From Archilochus colubris (lineage: Eukaryota > Chordata > Aves > Apodiformes > Trochilidae), in the NCBI GenBank assembly GCA_023079485.1, contig CM041083.1, positions 179,012,480 to 179,076,479 of the forward strand: DNA of 64,000 bases, given 5' to 3'. The notes below the pieces were generated by a model. It did not search any database. It saw only the letters and a program-made list of their open reading frames with translations, and was not told the DNA's origin. The stretch's first letter is position 1. The number at the start of each line of letters is the position of its first letter. Positions 45,082 through 60,000 of the stretch are shown one piece after another. The translations under genes were made by a program, and so were the position numbers.

Positions 45082-48000
45082 CTGGAGAGGGAAGCAGGAC
45101 AACACATGAGGGGCATCAGTGTGGAGATGGTGGCATTAACACAGCTGGTGCTGCACAAGTGGATGCACCAGGCAGGACCTTGAGCACCTCCCACCATCCC
45201 ATTCTCCTATCCTGATTTACAGGCAACTTAGGGTTTTATAGAAATAAATGGGGAGGCACCTAACCTTCCCCCCCTTAGGTATTTTCAGAGTTTAGCAGCA
45301 TTGGATGTGGATTTTGGGTGAACAGGAGAAATTCTTCCCAAGTCCTTTTCTGGAAGACATAGCAGATGTCATGGCCTACTGGTCCACTGTGTGTCATCAA
45401 AAGTCTGAGGGGCTGGGATGGCATTTCTGATCTTGTTTAACGTTTTAGAAGAATTTTTTTAGCCTCTGTTCCTACAGAAGTGGAGCAAAGGTGAACAAAA
45501 ACATGTCTCTCCCACCCTTCTAACAGTTTTGAAATATGAAGCAGTGGCTAGTAAAGTGGAAAGATTAAAACATATAAGTCAGCAAAAATTTTCAGAAAGC
45601 TGCCTGCCTGGTTAGAGGAGAAAGAAAAAATACTGTTTACGTTCCTAGTGGGGAATCAGCTGTGACATGAGTTCACAATCTAACATGCCCAAGAAGGTCC
45701 ACACTGGAGCTCACCCCTGGGGAATAACTCCATAGGAGAACTCTTGCTACGTAGGGGATTTCTTTTTTTTTCATATTGCCTAACTCAACAAGCCATAAAA
45801 ATTATGCACAAAGCCCAAGTACTTCCTTTTACAGCCAGTTTTCACTGAGCCAGGGTGTGGGGAAAGAAAGCATGTGCCTTCCTAACATTTGTGTGTCTGT
45901 CAGTGTGTGACTGGCTCCAAGATGGTGAAGCTCATCTGGATATTGAGAACAGGTCAGTCACACCAGCAGAGCCATCAGAGCACAGTGAAGGGCTCAGCTA
46001 CCTCCTCTGCTAAAGAATTTACAGCACATCAAAATCATGGAACACACAGATATGTGGCCTTCCTTATGTTAAAGTAAAAACCCCAATAAAAAAGGGATTT
46101 TTAAATAAAGCAAGCAGATCAGGACAATTGTACTCTTTCATGAGGAAGTAAGTTTTTCCCCTTCTGAAATAATTGTTGGCCAGTTAGGAACTGCAGCCTC
46201 CTTTCAAGCGCAGAAGCTTGCAAATATCAGCACAGACCTTGTGATGACAGTATTTTGCTCAATCCTGGCTCTGAGTTCTTCATTCTGCTGTTGCAGCATG
46301 ATGATTTTTTCTTCCAGTTTCAAGTTTTTTTCAGCCTGCAAAGAAAGTAGGTTTGCTAAGTTTGAAGAAAGCCCAATACCCGATCCAAGAAGATGTGGTT
46401 TTTATCTTTTTTTTTTTTTTTTTATATATATATTACTGTTAACAAATTTAAAATTTGAGGACAGGTGGAGGTGTTCATCTGGACTGTAGCTGAGACTCAG
46501 AGAGAGGTCTGACTCCCACCACATCATACTGGTAGACTAAGTGAGATAATAGCAGAGCACTGAGCTGGGGTAAAGCTGGATTAGCCCTTAATTCTAACTG
46601 AGGAGGTTGAGGGTGTCAGTCTCTCTATTTGTCTAGCACAAATAAAACATCTTCCTTGGTGCTCCTCCCACAGCTTTCATCCCTTGGGAACCAATTTTAC
46701 AATCCATTGTGGCCTGGTGACACTTTGAGCATGGGGTTGCCCAGCATGGAAAGGGCACTGTGGTGTCAGTGGTCTCTCTAGCAGTGAAGAAAGATTGCCA
46801 GGTGGTATGATGTGCATCATCCAGCCTCTAGGATGACAATTCCCCGGTTGTGGGAAGCAAAGAGTTACCCACCAGGGCAGATTGTACTTAGCAGCAGCCT
46901 TAGACTGCTGCTGCATCCCCATGAAGTGGGCTGCCCTTTTGGAGATGCTTCTCTCCACTGCTGGTAGTGTTATCTTAAATGACAGGCTTAAAGCAGACAT
47001 TTTAACTTTAAGCTGTAATTAACTGAAATGAATCCTACCCCAAGTGTAGGTAGCTTTTACCTGAGACGGTTCAAGGACAGAGTTTGAGGATATCACAACA
47101 TCAGTAAGGTGTTTAAGTGCATGTACCACAGCCTTGGATACCCCCTTGTTCCCAAGTTTTTAATTTGACATACTTTATCACCTTATTTCTTGGTTCTCCA
47201 GAAGGTAGAATTATGCTCAATTCAACATTTTTGGAAGAAAACAAGGCATCAAAAGGTAACCATATCTCCGTGTGCTCAGTTACAGAATTTTCCAACCTAA
47301 AGAACCAAGTATTGTGCACTGGAGTAAGCAATAACTCATCCTTTATGGCAGAGGCATCAGTTTTATGCAGTGGTTTCCAGACTATGCAGGTAACTGTAAA
47401 GGATATTCCTTATTCTCAGATAATCTAGCATATCCCAGTATATTTTTAGAGCAGAACGAGGATTCTGGTCTCAAAATGAAATGTCCTGTGAAAGGAATCA
47501 CCATCACAGACACCTTCCTCCGTCATTTTAATAAGTAGTAGCTATGCCAGCATGAAGCATGGGAGAAGACTTGTGCATCTCCTTCCCTCTCCATTGCAAC
47601 CCTCACCCTATACCACTTCTCTCCTGCTGCCTTCATTTCCAGGCTCCCTCTAAGCAACCAACTACCCAAGCCTGACCCTGTATTTGAAATGCCCTTCTGC
47701 TCCTTTATAAGGCCCCTCATCTTTCAGAGAATTTGGAGATTCCCTGTAGACATTCTGGAAAGAGGCGGGATCTTTAACCAGAAAGCACTTGTGCCTTTGG
47801 ACCACAGTAGACTCAGAGCTTTACTCTGCTGAAGGGCAGGAGCAGAACTGTGTGCTTGTATGTGGTTAATCAGCAAAAACCAGGTAAATGATCAGGAACC
47901 ATGTATGCTGTGGTGGGATATTTTTTTCCCCCAGTATTACACTAGAGTGCATGTTTTCAGATGCTGGCTTAGCTCTAGGGGCAGTGTGTTGGAAGGAGCA

Positions 48001-51000
48001 CAGTTAACAAACCTCAGTTGTAAGGAGGCACTTTACATCCACTTACTCAAGCATCTGTTCAGCAAAACAGTAATCTGAGTTCTAAAATTTCCCTGTAAAT
48101 GGAAACAAATCTTGCTGAATGCTGTGCTGAACTCAGCTGTCCTGGCTCCCCAGCTGAGGGAGTACCTCATCCTGTCACCACACTAGATGTTTATGGTCAC
48201 TGTAGGTTATGCCTTACAAAATTAATCCCCTTTCGAATAAAAATTGTAACTGATGGCAAACTGCTGAGCTCTTTGTTTGGGATCCCCACAAGCAAAAGCT
48301 GAGAGAACAGCATCGACTGCTGAAACGCATTCCTTAAGGTTTCGAGAGAGCTTTCCTAATGGAAGCCTTGCTAGGAACTTCTTGCTGAATATTTCTAATT
48401 CATACTCACATCTGAGAGTTCCCTTAACACTGCATGAGCAGCTTCAGGACACACACAGCTCAGTCTTCCTCCACTTGCCCTCTGCAGCCCTAAATGGTTA
48501 CCTCCCATTTATGAACCTCTTTGGCTGTGTCTTGTCCCAGCCTCATGTGTTTTCTCACCCCTTTTAAGTTCATCTGATGTAGCCAAACTTTTACCCTTTT
48601 ACCGCTACGATGGAGGAAAAATGACAACTTACCTGCTTTTGTAGCTCCATAATCATCTTCTCCTGCTGATGAATCTGATGGTTCTTCATTTCCAGAACAT
48701 GTTTTAAGCTTTCCAGATCTTCTTCTAAGTGCAGATATGGAGCTCGTTCAATCTAGGGAATATACCAGTGATCTAGGTACCTCTCAGCCACAAATGCACC
48801 TTCAGCCATAAGATAAAGGTTCCCCAGTGTACCCAGTGGTACAGGAGTCCCAGTGATGTGAAAACTGACTTGTTCTGGGCTAGGCCATCCCTTTGGCTGT
48901 ACAGCCAGCAGTAACTTTCCCTTGACCAGCACCGTGGCTAGAAGGATGGGATGCCAGGTTGCTCAGCAACTTCATTGCTACTAATAGCTTGGGAACTACA
49001 TAAGGTGTTTTATGATTGTGTAGGGATTTTGGCTCAGGGAAAGTACAATCACAAAACTGAGGAAACTGGACAAGAGGGCTGGAGGAGAAAGGTGCAGTGT
49101 TGAGCCTTGCCTGCACTACTCTATCACAGTGCCTGTTAATGAAGATCAGACCTGGTAGGAAAAAGTTTCTCCTCTGCTTGAGAACTTCAGATGTAGGGGA
49201 TACTGGGGTTCAACTCAGGAGCAAAAGAAATACTCTGAATCATACTGGGGAAATGCTGTCACTGACCTCAGCTGTTCTGGATTTCTTCCCTCTGTAACTC
49301 ACTCCAGTGAACTGCCTGGTGGTACTTGGCATAAACATCACTGTGACACAGCAGAATTTCTCCTTTCATATTAATTAAATACTGTGGCAGAGGTGGAAAG
49401 AGGCTGATGCTACTTGTTACCCATAGACAAGCCTCTTTAAAACATTTGCATTCATTTCATAAGGAGCTATCTCACCTACAAACTCACTGAGCCCCTTCTT
49501 CACCTCAATATTTTCATTGACTGTCCCCTCTGTCACGTTGATACAGCTGCCCATGGTGTTGTACTGTGCTCAATGAAATGCCTAGAGTTAAAAGTAAACT
49601 CTTTTGGACAGTCACTTCAGGGTTATTTAATTTCAGATACATAATTGCAACGTATTTCCTTGCACACCTTAAAACCAGCATGGCCCTAATAGACTGCAGT
49701 TGAATAAATATTTCCTACAACATGGTCTGTCCCCTACAAGTTCAAAAAAAAAAAAAAAAAAAAAGGAATGCAGAGGATATTGAAGTATAGACAGTAGAGC
49801 AAGGACATAACAGATGGAGTTAAGGAAATGTTTTGGAAATGCTGGGTGAAAGAATAAAGAAAAGGATGAAAAGGATGTCAGGTCAGAAAATTATGGACCT
49901 GGTCTAACACTTTGACTCCTCAGTTGTGTGATGGGAGTCATACTTAGAAACATGTATCTTGATTATGTAGTTGCCATCTACCTTCAGTTGCTCCTCAGTG
50001 TTTTTCTTCAGAGCCTCTTCAAATCGGTCTGCTTTGTCCTTAAGAGACTGGTTCTGGAAGGTGAGGGTGTCTATCTGGTCCTGGAGAGGAGACACACCAA
50101 TGAACACACCATCCATGTTATCACCCCTTTTACATTCACAGAAGCTGTCAAGGGGATGGGTGTCAAGAGGATGAGGCCAATCTCTTTGCAGTGGTGCCCA
50201 GTAATAGGACAACAAATAATAGGTTTAAGCTAAAACATAGGAAGTTCCACCTCAACATGAGGAGAAGCTTCTTTACTGTGAGAGTAATGGAGCCCTGGAA
50301 TAGGCTGCCCAGAGTGGTTGTGGAGTCTCCTTCTCTGGAGACTTTCAAGAAGTGCCTGGATGTGTTCCTGTATGGCCTGCCCTATGTTATCCTGCTTTGG
50401 CAGGGGGGTTGGACTCGATGATCTCTAAAGGTCTCTCCCAACTTCTAACATTCAATGATTCTGTGATTCTAAGTTAATCTGCACTGTGAAACCACCAGGG
50501 GAGCTGAACAAGGCTTTGAAACCCCTGTGAGGTGGTATTTTTTACATAAAGCCATTTGAACTTGGAGTGGGATTTTTGATAACCCAGTGCCTCAGGGAAT
50601 CCTGAAATCCCTGCAATGCCTGTGGCTGGCTGACATGAAATATCTTTGATGTTAAATCACTCCATCACCTTGGGCTGGATGAGAACAAGCATGTCCTTCC
50701 CTAAGAAACCTGGCACTGGTGTGGTCCCTGGCATCTGAATGAGGTGATAAGTATCCCTTCCCTGCTTCCTTCACCTTTTTAGGCTTCTAATGTGGTAACA
50801 AGCAACGATGAGTGAGTGGTGTGGACTTTAAATGATCATTGCTTCATCTCAGAGCTATACACAGGAGCAGCATGTTATTTTAAGCAACCATGTATCTGTT
50901 ACCATTGAAGGAATTCCTGTTACCTCACTATATACAACATCTGTAAATGCCACAGTTGCTGTGAAACTGGTATTCCTATGTCTTTCATATAAGTAATTTA

Positions 51001-54000
51001 TTGTCTGTAACATCAAATCAGTGCTTATTGCAGAAGTGCTGACACACCTCATACTGTCACAGCTGCATGAGAAGAGCAGTGAGAGTTGTGTGCAACAGGA
51101 TGTGCCAGTCAGTGATTTCCAGAATTGTAAATCCTCTGTCTATGAAATCAAACAGAACTTGCATTATTTACTGTGGCACCTTCACTTGTTCGCACAAAAT
51201 TTCCAAACTTAGCATGAATCACAGGAGCACACTTCTGCTCTCCCCTCCTTGGAATTTCTTCATCTGGAGAGTGAGAACAGTATAGAGTTGTTCCAAGGAC
51301 TGAAAAAGCCAAGACAAATTGGAGCTTGGTGTTACATAGTGGCATGGGGGAGATGAGATGTGCAGGGCTGACCTTGGCCTGGCTGCACAGCAGGGCCAGC
51401 CCTGGGGTGTCCCTTAGCAGGAATTCCACTTCCCTCCCCTGGGAATGGACATGTGTCTACACCAGGACCGGCTCCCTGACGTTCAGGCATTGGGGAGAAG
51501 GTTAAAGCACAGGCAGAGAGCCAGGCAGGGAGAGGTCAGTGGTACCATAAAGACAAAGTGATGCTCACAGCCACAGCAGGTGCTGGAGCTCTCTCCAGCA
51601 GGAAGGGAAGGGCTCATGTTTGCTCCTTGTGGTGGGACAGCAGTCAGCAGGGCCGAAAGGACACTCCTTTGGCTTTATCCATCTGCCTTTTTCTCCCTTT
51701 AGGTTTGCCTTCTCTCCTGTCTCAGATAGCAGTTTGCTGAACCAGCCAAGGGAAGAGAACAACCTGAGGGGCCACCTTTCTGCTACACCCCAGTTTGGAC
51801 ACGCAGAGGAGAAGAGGTACTATAGCTGGTAAGAGGCAAGGGGCTGGTGCTCTGGCAGCTGGCACCAGGGCTGGGGCTGCCCCCTCAGCTGCTCCATGAC
51901 ATTGCCATGGGGGTAGGAAATAATGAAACTGCTAACCTGGAGTGATAGCCGCAGTTTTTCAAAATTCTCTTCTAATTGTGCCTTTTCCAGTTTGTGGGTA
52001 GCATTCAGGTCTGGGGAAGATACACAGACAAGATATTGCTAAGTGAAGTCCAGCAAAGCAGGGTCCAAGAACACAGACATCATGGGCCAAGTGCAATTTG
52101 GGATGCAGTTTTAGGAGGTTGAGTAGGAAACTGCTAGTGATACCCTACATGGCATTAGGTGAATTGTTTTGAGGATCAGGATTTCCTGTTCTTTCACTGC
52201 TTGCAGGTACCTCTATTCCTACATGAACAGATTCTGATTTTTCATAACTGATCTTTCATAAGTGAGAATTCTCAGCTCCAGGGCACTCTGATATGAAAAC
52301 AGTCAGTCTGATAATGGGTCATTATCAGCTCAGAATTAAGTATCCCCAAATCAAATACTTTAAAATTAGATATATTTAAAAGCTTGGATTGCAATTTGTT
52401 TGGCGGGGATGGGATGGGAGAGTGTGTCTGGGGGGGAGTGGGGAAGGCAGCAACTCAGATGCACAAATGCAAATGACAGTGCTTCTTCAGGCACCTGTGA
52501 GGTTTATACCACTACTGATGCTGAAAGACCCCGAAGACAAAAAAATCCTCTACCTCTATTACATGATTCATGGTTTTCACTTCTAGAAAAACTCACCCTG
52601 GACTTAATAATCAGAAGTTTTATAGCCAAAGTGGAATCAATGTGGCATCAAACTGTCATTCAGTACTGTAGCAGTATATTCCTTTTTAGCATACAGACAC
52701 TGCCTGTGTCTTCACCCCTCGTTCAATGGGCTTCTGCCCTCCAACAAGTACTCTCTGGTCTCAAGATCAGCAGTAATAATACCAATTCTCTACTGCCCTC
52801 CATAGCTTACACTGCAGCTCCTGCAATGCCTTCTCCATGCACAGGAGGGCATTTCACACCCGCACCAGGAGGAGGATGCACAAACTTTGGCCACTGGAGT
52901 CTTGATAAGACCCAGCCAAGTTTTATAATCATAAAATACTAACGAAAACTGGCAGATAAGAATATCCCCAAGCAAGGATCAGCTTTGTTTTTTTTTTTTA
53001 AATTATTTTCAAAATTTAGAAATTATATTCTAGATACCATCTCTGCCTACAGGAAAGGAGAACAGGCTGTTCTCAGCTTACTTTATGCTCTGGACTGTGT
53101 CTTTAATTGACACAGTGCAGAGCTAAGCAATATTGCTCAGTCTGGGGAAAGCTGGGAGAAAACTCACTAGAGATATTTAAAATTTAGATCCTCATGACTA
53201 TGTGTGAAAAAAAGAGGGAAAAGAGGGAGATTGTACAGATAACTGCTGAATGCCAGCTAAAGCATGTAAAAAGACATGGTTTTATATAAACTGCTAAGGA
53301 GGAAACAGTTCTTTATGCAGCATCAAATCTCATGGAAAAAAATGTAAGACAAATAAAGGTAACAGTGCTGAGGTGCAGATTCACACCCATGTGAGGCTAC
53401 ACTGTTGCTACTGAAAATGATGAGTCCTTTTTTAAGAAGCAGTGTAGGCATTCAAGCACCAAAATTCAGAAATGTTCAATGAGCTCTAGACTACTGAGGA
53501 CCTCAGTATTATGCTCTTTAAAAAGTCTGTGTGTGAAGTAGGGTGGAATTTGGACTCCATGGTCAGTGAGCCACAGACAAAGCTTCATCTTTGGTCCAAA
53601 GACTTCTCAGATATTCTCAGGTCCAAGATAGATTCTGTCCACACTGTATGCAGCTCTCCCCTGCCCCTATCATGAATCTGGTGGTTCACCCCATGTGAAA
53701 GCACTTGAACAACACAAATTTTCTGCATCACCTGCTGTGGAAGAAGAAAATCCAAGCTTACACAGCCTTATCCCAGTGCTAATTCCTGCTCTGAGATAGC
53801 TCTGTAGCCACTGGGCTGCCTTTGGCTCACCTCGAATCTTGCAGTCATTCTCATCCTGCAGCACTGTAATGGCAACTATGTGGTCATTTTCCAGCTGTAA
53901 CATTGCAGCTTCATGGACAGCTGTGATATCTTCCACCTGTTCCAACAACAAGGAATGGAGACATGGGTGCAGAATGAGGCACACTGTGGCACACTGAAAA

Positions 54001-57000
54001 GCCACTGCCAGAGAGCCACAGTGACCTGGAAACACTGAACGGATCTACTGAGCTCCTGGGCCAGTTTCCCTCATTATGAAACAGGAATGTTGACACCTGG
54101 GGTGCTACTGTGTAGTCACTGCTACTACTAATTCCATTCTTTTCACTTAAGGGTGATAAAAGAGGCACATAAGAAAGCAAAAGGCAAAAACCACCCTAAA
54201 ACCTAAAGCAAAGAAGCCATTTATGAAATCCCAACATTCCATTAATCTCAGCTATATTAATGACCTGACTCCCTCTGATGGTCAGATAAAAGATGAACAG
54301 TTCTAAGCTGTCCTGGTTTTTGTCTTCATGGCACTTTGCTGTAATGATTATTACTGCAAGGTTTTGAATTAACCTCCATGGGAAATGCCTATGAATTATT
54401 CATAGTTGTAAAATATTAATTTCTAGAGAAACATTGAAATTAGCAGTCTGTAATGCATTGCAATCTATCACATTTTTACTTGAAAAGAAACATCCTACAA
54501 CATCATCAATATCCAAATTCTTATGTCCTCTTGAATTATGAATTTTTAGCCAACATCCAATAAGCTGACAAAAAATCTGACAGCATCTTTTTCAGTGCAG
54601 TCACAAGAGTTTTCAAAATGACAGTGAAGACTCAGAACTTTTTCCCCAACTCATATTGAGGGCAGAAAGTGTTGGTCCTGCTGCTGTGGGCTGTGCAACA
54701 AACCACACCACACACCAGACTGCACACAGGCATCAGGGGAGCAGGGGATGCACTTGGGAGATGGCTGTGAGCAGCTTGATGGGTCTGGGACTCCTGTAGT
54801 ACATGCCTTGGTCTCAAGGCAAAGGCAGATCTGCAATGATGCTGTTTTGATATAAGAAAATACAGTGAGAGGTGGTAATCAAGGTTAAGTCAGTAGTCCA
54901 GAGCAGCTGCTGAATGCAGTGCATCAGTTTGCTTTTTTGGGGTTTGTGATCACATTGATCTTGTTCCCTATATTTAACACAGCATCTGTGATAGCTGGCA
55001 ATGCAGAGGATCAAACTATTTTACTTTTACAATGCAGCAGCTGCTCGTTGCGAAGTGACTTGATTTTAAATGGCTTTTTTTGCTCACTGTTACATTTAAC
55101 AGTAGTAGGAAGATACTACAGCTGAACACATCTGGACTGGAATGTATGTTATTTTGCTGCATTTAGCTGGCAAACTTATGTGTTAGATAACCCAACTGAA
55201 GTAAAATTTTCAACTGTACTGGAGAAGGAATGATCTTAGGATGAAGGATGGGCATTTAATGTGGAATTTTAAATTATCCAAACTCATTTTAATAACAGTG
55301 TGGGAGGCAACTCAGTGTGAAGAACTGTTTGCAAAACAATGGGGACTCAGCTTGCTGCTACATTGCATGAGAGTGCAGGGAAATAAGAGCTAGATGACCC
55401 CATGGGCTCTTTAGCTCATATGTTGGGTGTCTTTGCTCCAAGGCTGGCTGGACCTAGTGCTGGGTCAACAGCATCAGTGCTGAACTCCAGTCCCTTGAGC
55501 AGGCTGGTTGGTTTTGGCATGCTCTGAGCATGCACTTCTCTTCCTCTGAGCTGGGAGAGGGAGCACCAGAGGATTACAAACCCTCTGGGCCAGTAGCTGT
55601 TAGGGATCCTTATTCCTCATGTATTTCAGTTCCTAAACTAAGAACATTTTACTGTTTTCTTGGCCAAGAAATATTTTTGGTGATCAGCTTTCTAACCTGG
55701 ACCGTCAGCCTCTTCCAATCCAAGAGCACTCAACACCAGATGAGTTTACAAATTAGTTACCATTTTTTTCCTATCAGAATATTCAATCTATTTTATTACC
55801 TGGGTCATCTCTGGTCCCCTCAGTACTGTTATGGTCTACTCTTCAAAAAGAGTAGGTGAAGACTGACCTGATCCTGATGCTGCAATTGGAGCTGCTCCAT
55901 CTGTAGCCTGTGCTGCTCCTGCAGGCACTCCCTCTTGGTGTTGCACTCCTCCTGCAGCTGCAACTCCAGTGCCTGCAACTCCTCCTGCTGCTGTCTCTGA
56001 AGCTGCTTCATCTCCTCTTCAAAGCTCCTCTCCAGCTCCTCCTTCTCCCTCTGCAGTTTCTTCCACCTTGCTATACTGAGGGCTGTGGAGATGAGACCAT
56101 AAAGGTCAGGCTCTGAACTCCTCGGGAGCAAACAGTGGCATCAGAGATCTACTGGGACATCACTGAGCACAGTCATTCTTGCTGACTCTGGGGCTCCTAA
56201 GAATCTGAACCATCCACGTGCTCTTGCTGTGTCCTCTCTCTGTACCTCTCACACACATGCGTTTGTTTAAACTGAGGCCCTGGCAGAGTACACAAAAGCC
56301 CATGCAAAACAGGGGTCTGATGAAGTGTAATAATAATAACAGTAATAATTAGGATACTCCATGGACCTTCAGGGTCACTGGGTGTTGCTTCCTGGACAGC
56401 ACAGTCTTGGGTCCACATATCAAGGCTTTGGGGCTTCTACTTTGCCTTGGATATGAGAAAGCATGTGAGATGATCACTTGACACAAAGCCTTTCAGCTGG
56501 GGTAGAAGATTTTCCTTTCAAGCTACAGTCTTGGCTCAGTCTCCGCTTCAAGTGATGTCCCAGGAAGGTGGCAGATGCATGTGATCCAGGGGCAAATCCT
56601 GTGCATGTGTTGTGATTTGCCATTTGACAATGAGATAGATCTCATAGATCCCATTTTCCACCTGTTAGAAGCTTCTCACACCATAAACCTGTCTTTTTCA
56701 ACAGCTCCATTGAGGACCTCTTGAATCCTCTAATGCACACTTGATTAAAATATTTTTATATTCAAACCACCATCTTGTGTGCTTCATGGAAACAGAGATG
56801 GTAATTGATAGGCTGGTACTGAAGGCAATCAGAAAGTTTTACTCTTATGAACTAACGCAGTGACCATGTCTCTGAATTCACAACCATGTCTACAGCTGGT
56901 TTCAGGAGGTGCACCTCCAACAGTTCCATCAAGTCAAAGATATTTGGTCTATTTCCCCATTTGGTTCCTCACCTATATTGTTCCCCAGGTCCCAGGACAG

Positions 57001-60000
57001 CAGTGTCATGAATAACTGTGTACTCAGCCTTTTGCTCTGCTAAAGAACAGTTGCAATCAAGCCAGATATTGAAGAACTGATTCAAGTTGGATAAGGCCAG
57101 CTGGACTACATTTAAAGAGAAAGAGTACTCACTTACAAAGATCTAACGAGCAAGAAGTAATTAAAATCATCATGATCATAACATTCGGAACAACACTAGA
57201 GATAAAGGGGATGTGTTTTTAATGCCACTGGTAGACCTGATTATTTTTATATTAATGAGAGACTACTTATCAAAGTGACAGACACAAGCCAGAACTACAG
57301 CTTGGTTGTAGTCAAAATAATATGCTTTGTAGATTTCCCTTAAACTTCTTCAGAGAATCAACTGTGATTGATGTTGTCAAATAAATGACTGTTCCATTCT
57401 TTATTTGCAAAAAGCTTGGCAGAATATGTACAATATTGTAGACCATACAGATTCATATGCAGATTCATATTCACTCTTTTTTAGTACCAGTGAGCCACAG
57501 GTCTCCAGTAGCATCCAGAGCCCCAGTTTGTATTGCTTTAGAGGCATCAAAGAACTACACTGATGACAACCACTCTTATGGACATGGCATTTGTCATTTC
57601 ACCTTGTCCACAGATTTAAAATAATGGTTGTTTCACAGAATTTAATTCTCTATTTTTCTTCTGAAGGAAAACAGGCTGTCCAGCAATTTTTGACTTAAAC
57701 TAAAACCCACCACCATTAACCTATGTATGGATATGTACCAGGGCTTGTACTACTGATGAATTTTTTCCCACCTGATGGAGTTCAATACCTGTACATGTTC
57801 ATCTTTTTGTCTATCTCTACTGGGAGTCCTTTTACCTGGACATGTTGTGTCTCAAGGTTGTACAGACTGGATTACTTCAAACAAGCAGGACAGATCCCAG
57901 ACATTCTTGGTGCCTCTAAACATCATCTTAATGTCTCCCACACTAATGTCTTTCTCAAGAGGAGGTGGCCTGTGATGGCTCCTCTCTTGTATGTATGCAC
58001 ACAGGATCATTGGGGAAAGGATAGTCTCACACCATCTTTCCCTTGTCTGAGAAAGGAAACGTGTACATATCTATGGCTCATCTCCCTTCTGAAGCAGTAC
58101 AGCTCAGCTGAGACCTCAGACTGTTTTTCTGGAGTTTTGGGGTTCTTCCAACAACTGTCTCTATGTACTCCAGCAGGACTCCATTTTGGGCAGAGGAAGT
58201 ATCCATGGCTTCATGCACAAGAGCAATGCTAAGAGAAGGCAGTGCAGTGATCTCCTGTTACTGAACATGCTGCTTTGTGACCCCCTAACCAGGCAGCCAG
58301 ATATACCCCTGGCAAAGCTCTCCAGCAAAATCACCAGTGAGTTGCCTTCACTTCAGATGTACAAATGTGGTATAAATGGAAGCAGATCCTTCCTTCCTTC
58401 CTTCCTTCCTTCCTTCCTTCCTTCCTTCCTTCCTTCCTTCCTTCCTTCCTTCCTTCCTTCCTTCCTTCCTTCCTTCCTTCCTTCCTTCCTTCCTCTCTTC
58501 CTTCCTTCCTTCCTTCCCTCCTTCCTTCCTTCCTTCCTTCCTTCCTTCCTTCCTTCCTTCCTTCCTTCCTTCCTTCCTTCCTTCCTTCCTTCCTTCCTTC
58601 CTTCCTTCCTCTTCCTTCCTTCCTTCCTTCCTTCCTTCCTTCCTTCCTTCCTTCCTTCCTTCCTTCCTTCCTTCCTTCCTTCCTTCCTTCCTTCCTTCCT
58701 TCCTTCCTTCCTTCCTTTCTTCCTTCCTTCCTTCCTTCCTTCCTTCCTTCCTTCCTTCCTTCCTTCCTTCCTTCCTTCCTTCCTTCCTTCCTTCCTTCCT
58801 TCCTTCCTTCCTTCCTTCCTTCCTTCCTTCCTTCCTTCCTTCCTTCCTCACCCCAACTTGCAAAAGCCCTTATGAAAATGAAAGCACTCAACTGCCTGGA
58901 AAGGGGTAGGGATTTCAAATGAGAAGCAGGTGTTCGATGTGGAGCTTCAGGTGTGCCCTGCATAAAGAATGCACCAGTGGCAATGACTCCTCTGTGAGAG
59001 CTGTGGAGATGCAGAGGAGGGATGAGAGCAGCCATTGGGGAAAAACTGGACATGCTGTTTTGCTATTGCTGCAGTATCCTTGGACCAGGGGGCAATAAAG
59101 CTCTCTGTAAAATGACAATCAGCCAAAAAATTTTAGAGGGGCACAGCAGGGAGCACAAGCTGTTGGGCATCAGAAAAGGGCTCAGCTGAGCTGTTCTGCA
59201 GTGGTTTGTCATGGACGAGGAGAAGACAAAGCACGGGGAGAATCTGTAGTTCTGCCCACCTCACAAGGGTTTGGCTTGACCCCCACTTTGCCATCAAAGT
59301 CACCCTCTCACCTTATGGCACAAGTGCTCCAGAGAAGAGCAACACAGCTGGTGAAAGGTCTAGAGCACAAACCTTATGAGGATTGGCTGAGGGGAACTGG
59401 GGTTGTTCAGTGTAATGAAAAGGAAGCTGAGGGGTGACCCTACTGCTCCCTACAACTGTGTTAAAGGGGGTTGCAGCAGGGGGTGGAGTTGTCTCTTCTC
59501 ACTAGTAACTAGCAATAGAACGAGGGGAAATGCTTCAAGTTGCACCAGGAGAGGTTCAGGTTGGATATCAGGAAAAATTTCTTTACAGAAAAGGTTCCCA
59601 AGCACTGGAATGGGCTGCCCAGGGAAGTGATTAAATCACCATGTCTGAATGTGTTTAAAAATATTATAGGTATGGTGTAGAGACATGGTTTAGCACTGGG
59701 CTGGCAGAGCTATGTTAGTAGAGTTAGGTTAAAGGCTGGATTGGATGATCTTCAAGGTCTTATCCAGAAGAGAGGTCTCTCTCTTCATAGTCCCAGTCAT
59801 CAGTAGTTGCACCAGCTTTTGGTATTCACAGAGTCCTCTGTCCCACTGGTCCTCTCTCTGTGTGCTTTTCCTCCTCTTGATTTGCCCTGTGGCAGGTGAA
59901 CCCAACATCACACCCATACTGGGGAGATTTATGCCTAAAAAAACTTAAGTCTCTTGGCTGAAGACAGCATAGAAGGCCACTTTCTCTCTCAAGAGTTGCA

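Noticed and set aside
50191..50421. 76-codon open frame on the + strand
   Set aside because: CR1 ORF2 C-terminal remnant inside the 50,157-50,470 insertion.
56076..56082. Alternative acceptor CCCTCAG for the MTUS2 exon at 55,868
   Set aside because: It would leave the wrong phase with the 60,566 exon; CTCCACAG at 56,083 fits.
58387..58848. Possible CRISPR-like regular array
   Set aside because: It is a 4-bp microsatellite without spacers, in an animal genome.
58331..59053. Long open frames on both strands with Leu-Pro-Ser-Phe or Lys-Glu-Gly-Arg repeats
   Set aside because: They arise from the TTCC tetranucleotide array, which lacks stops in several frames. No family resemblance and no splice context.
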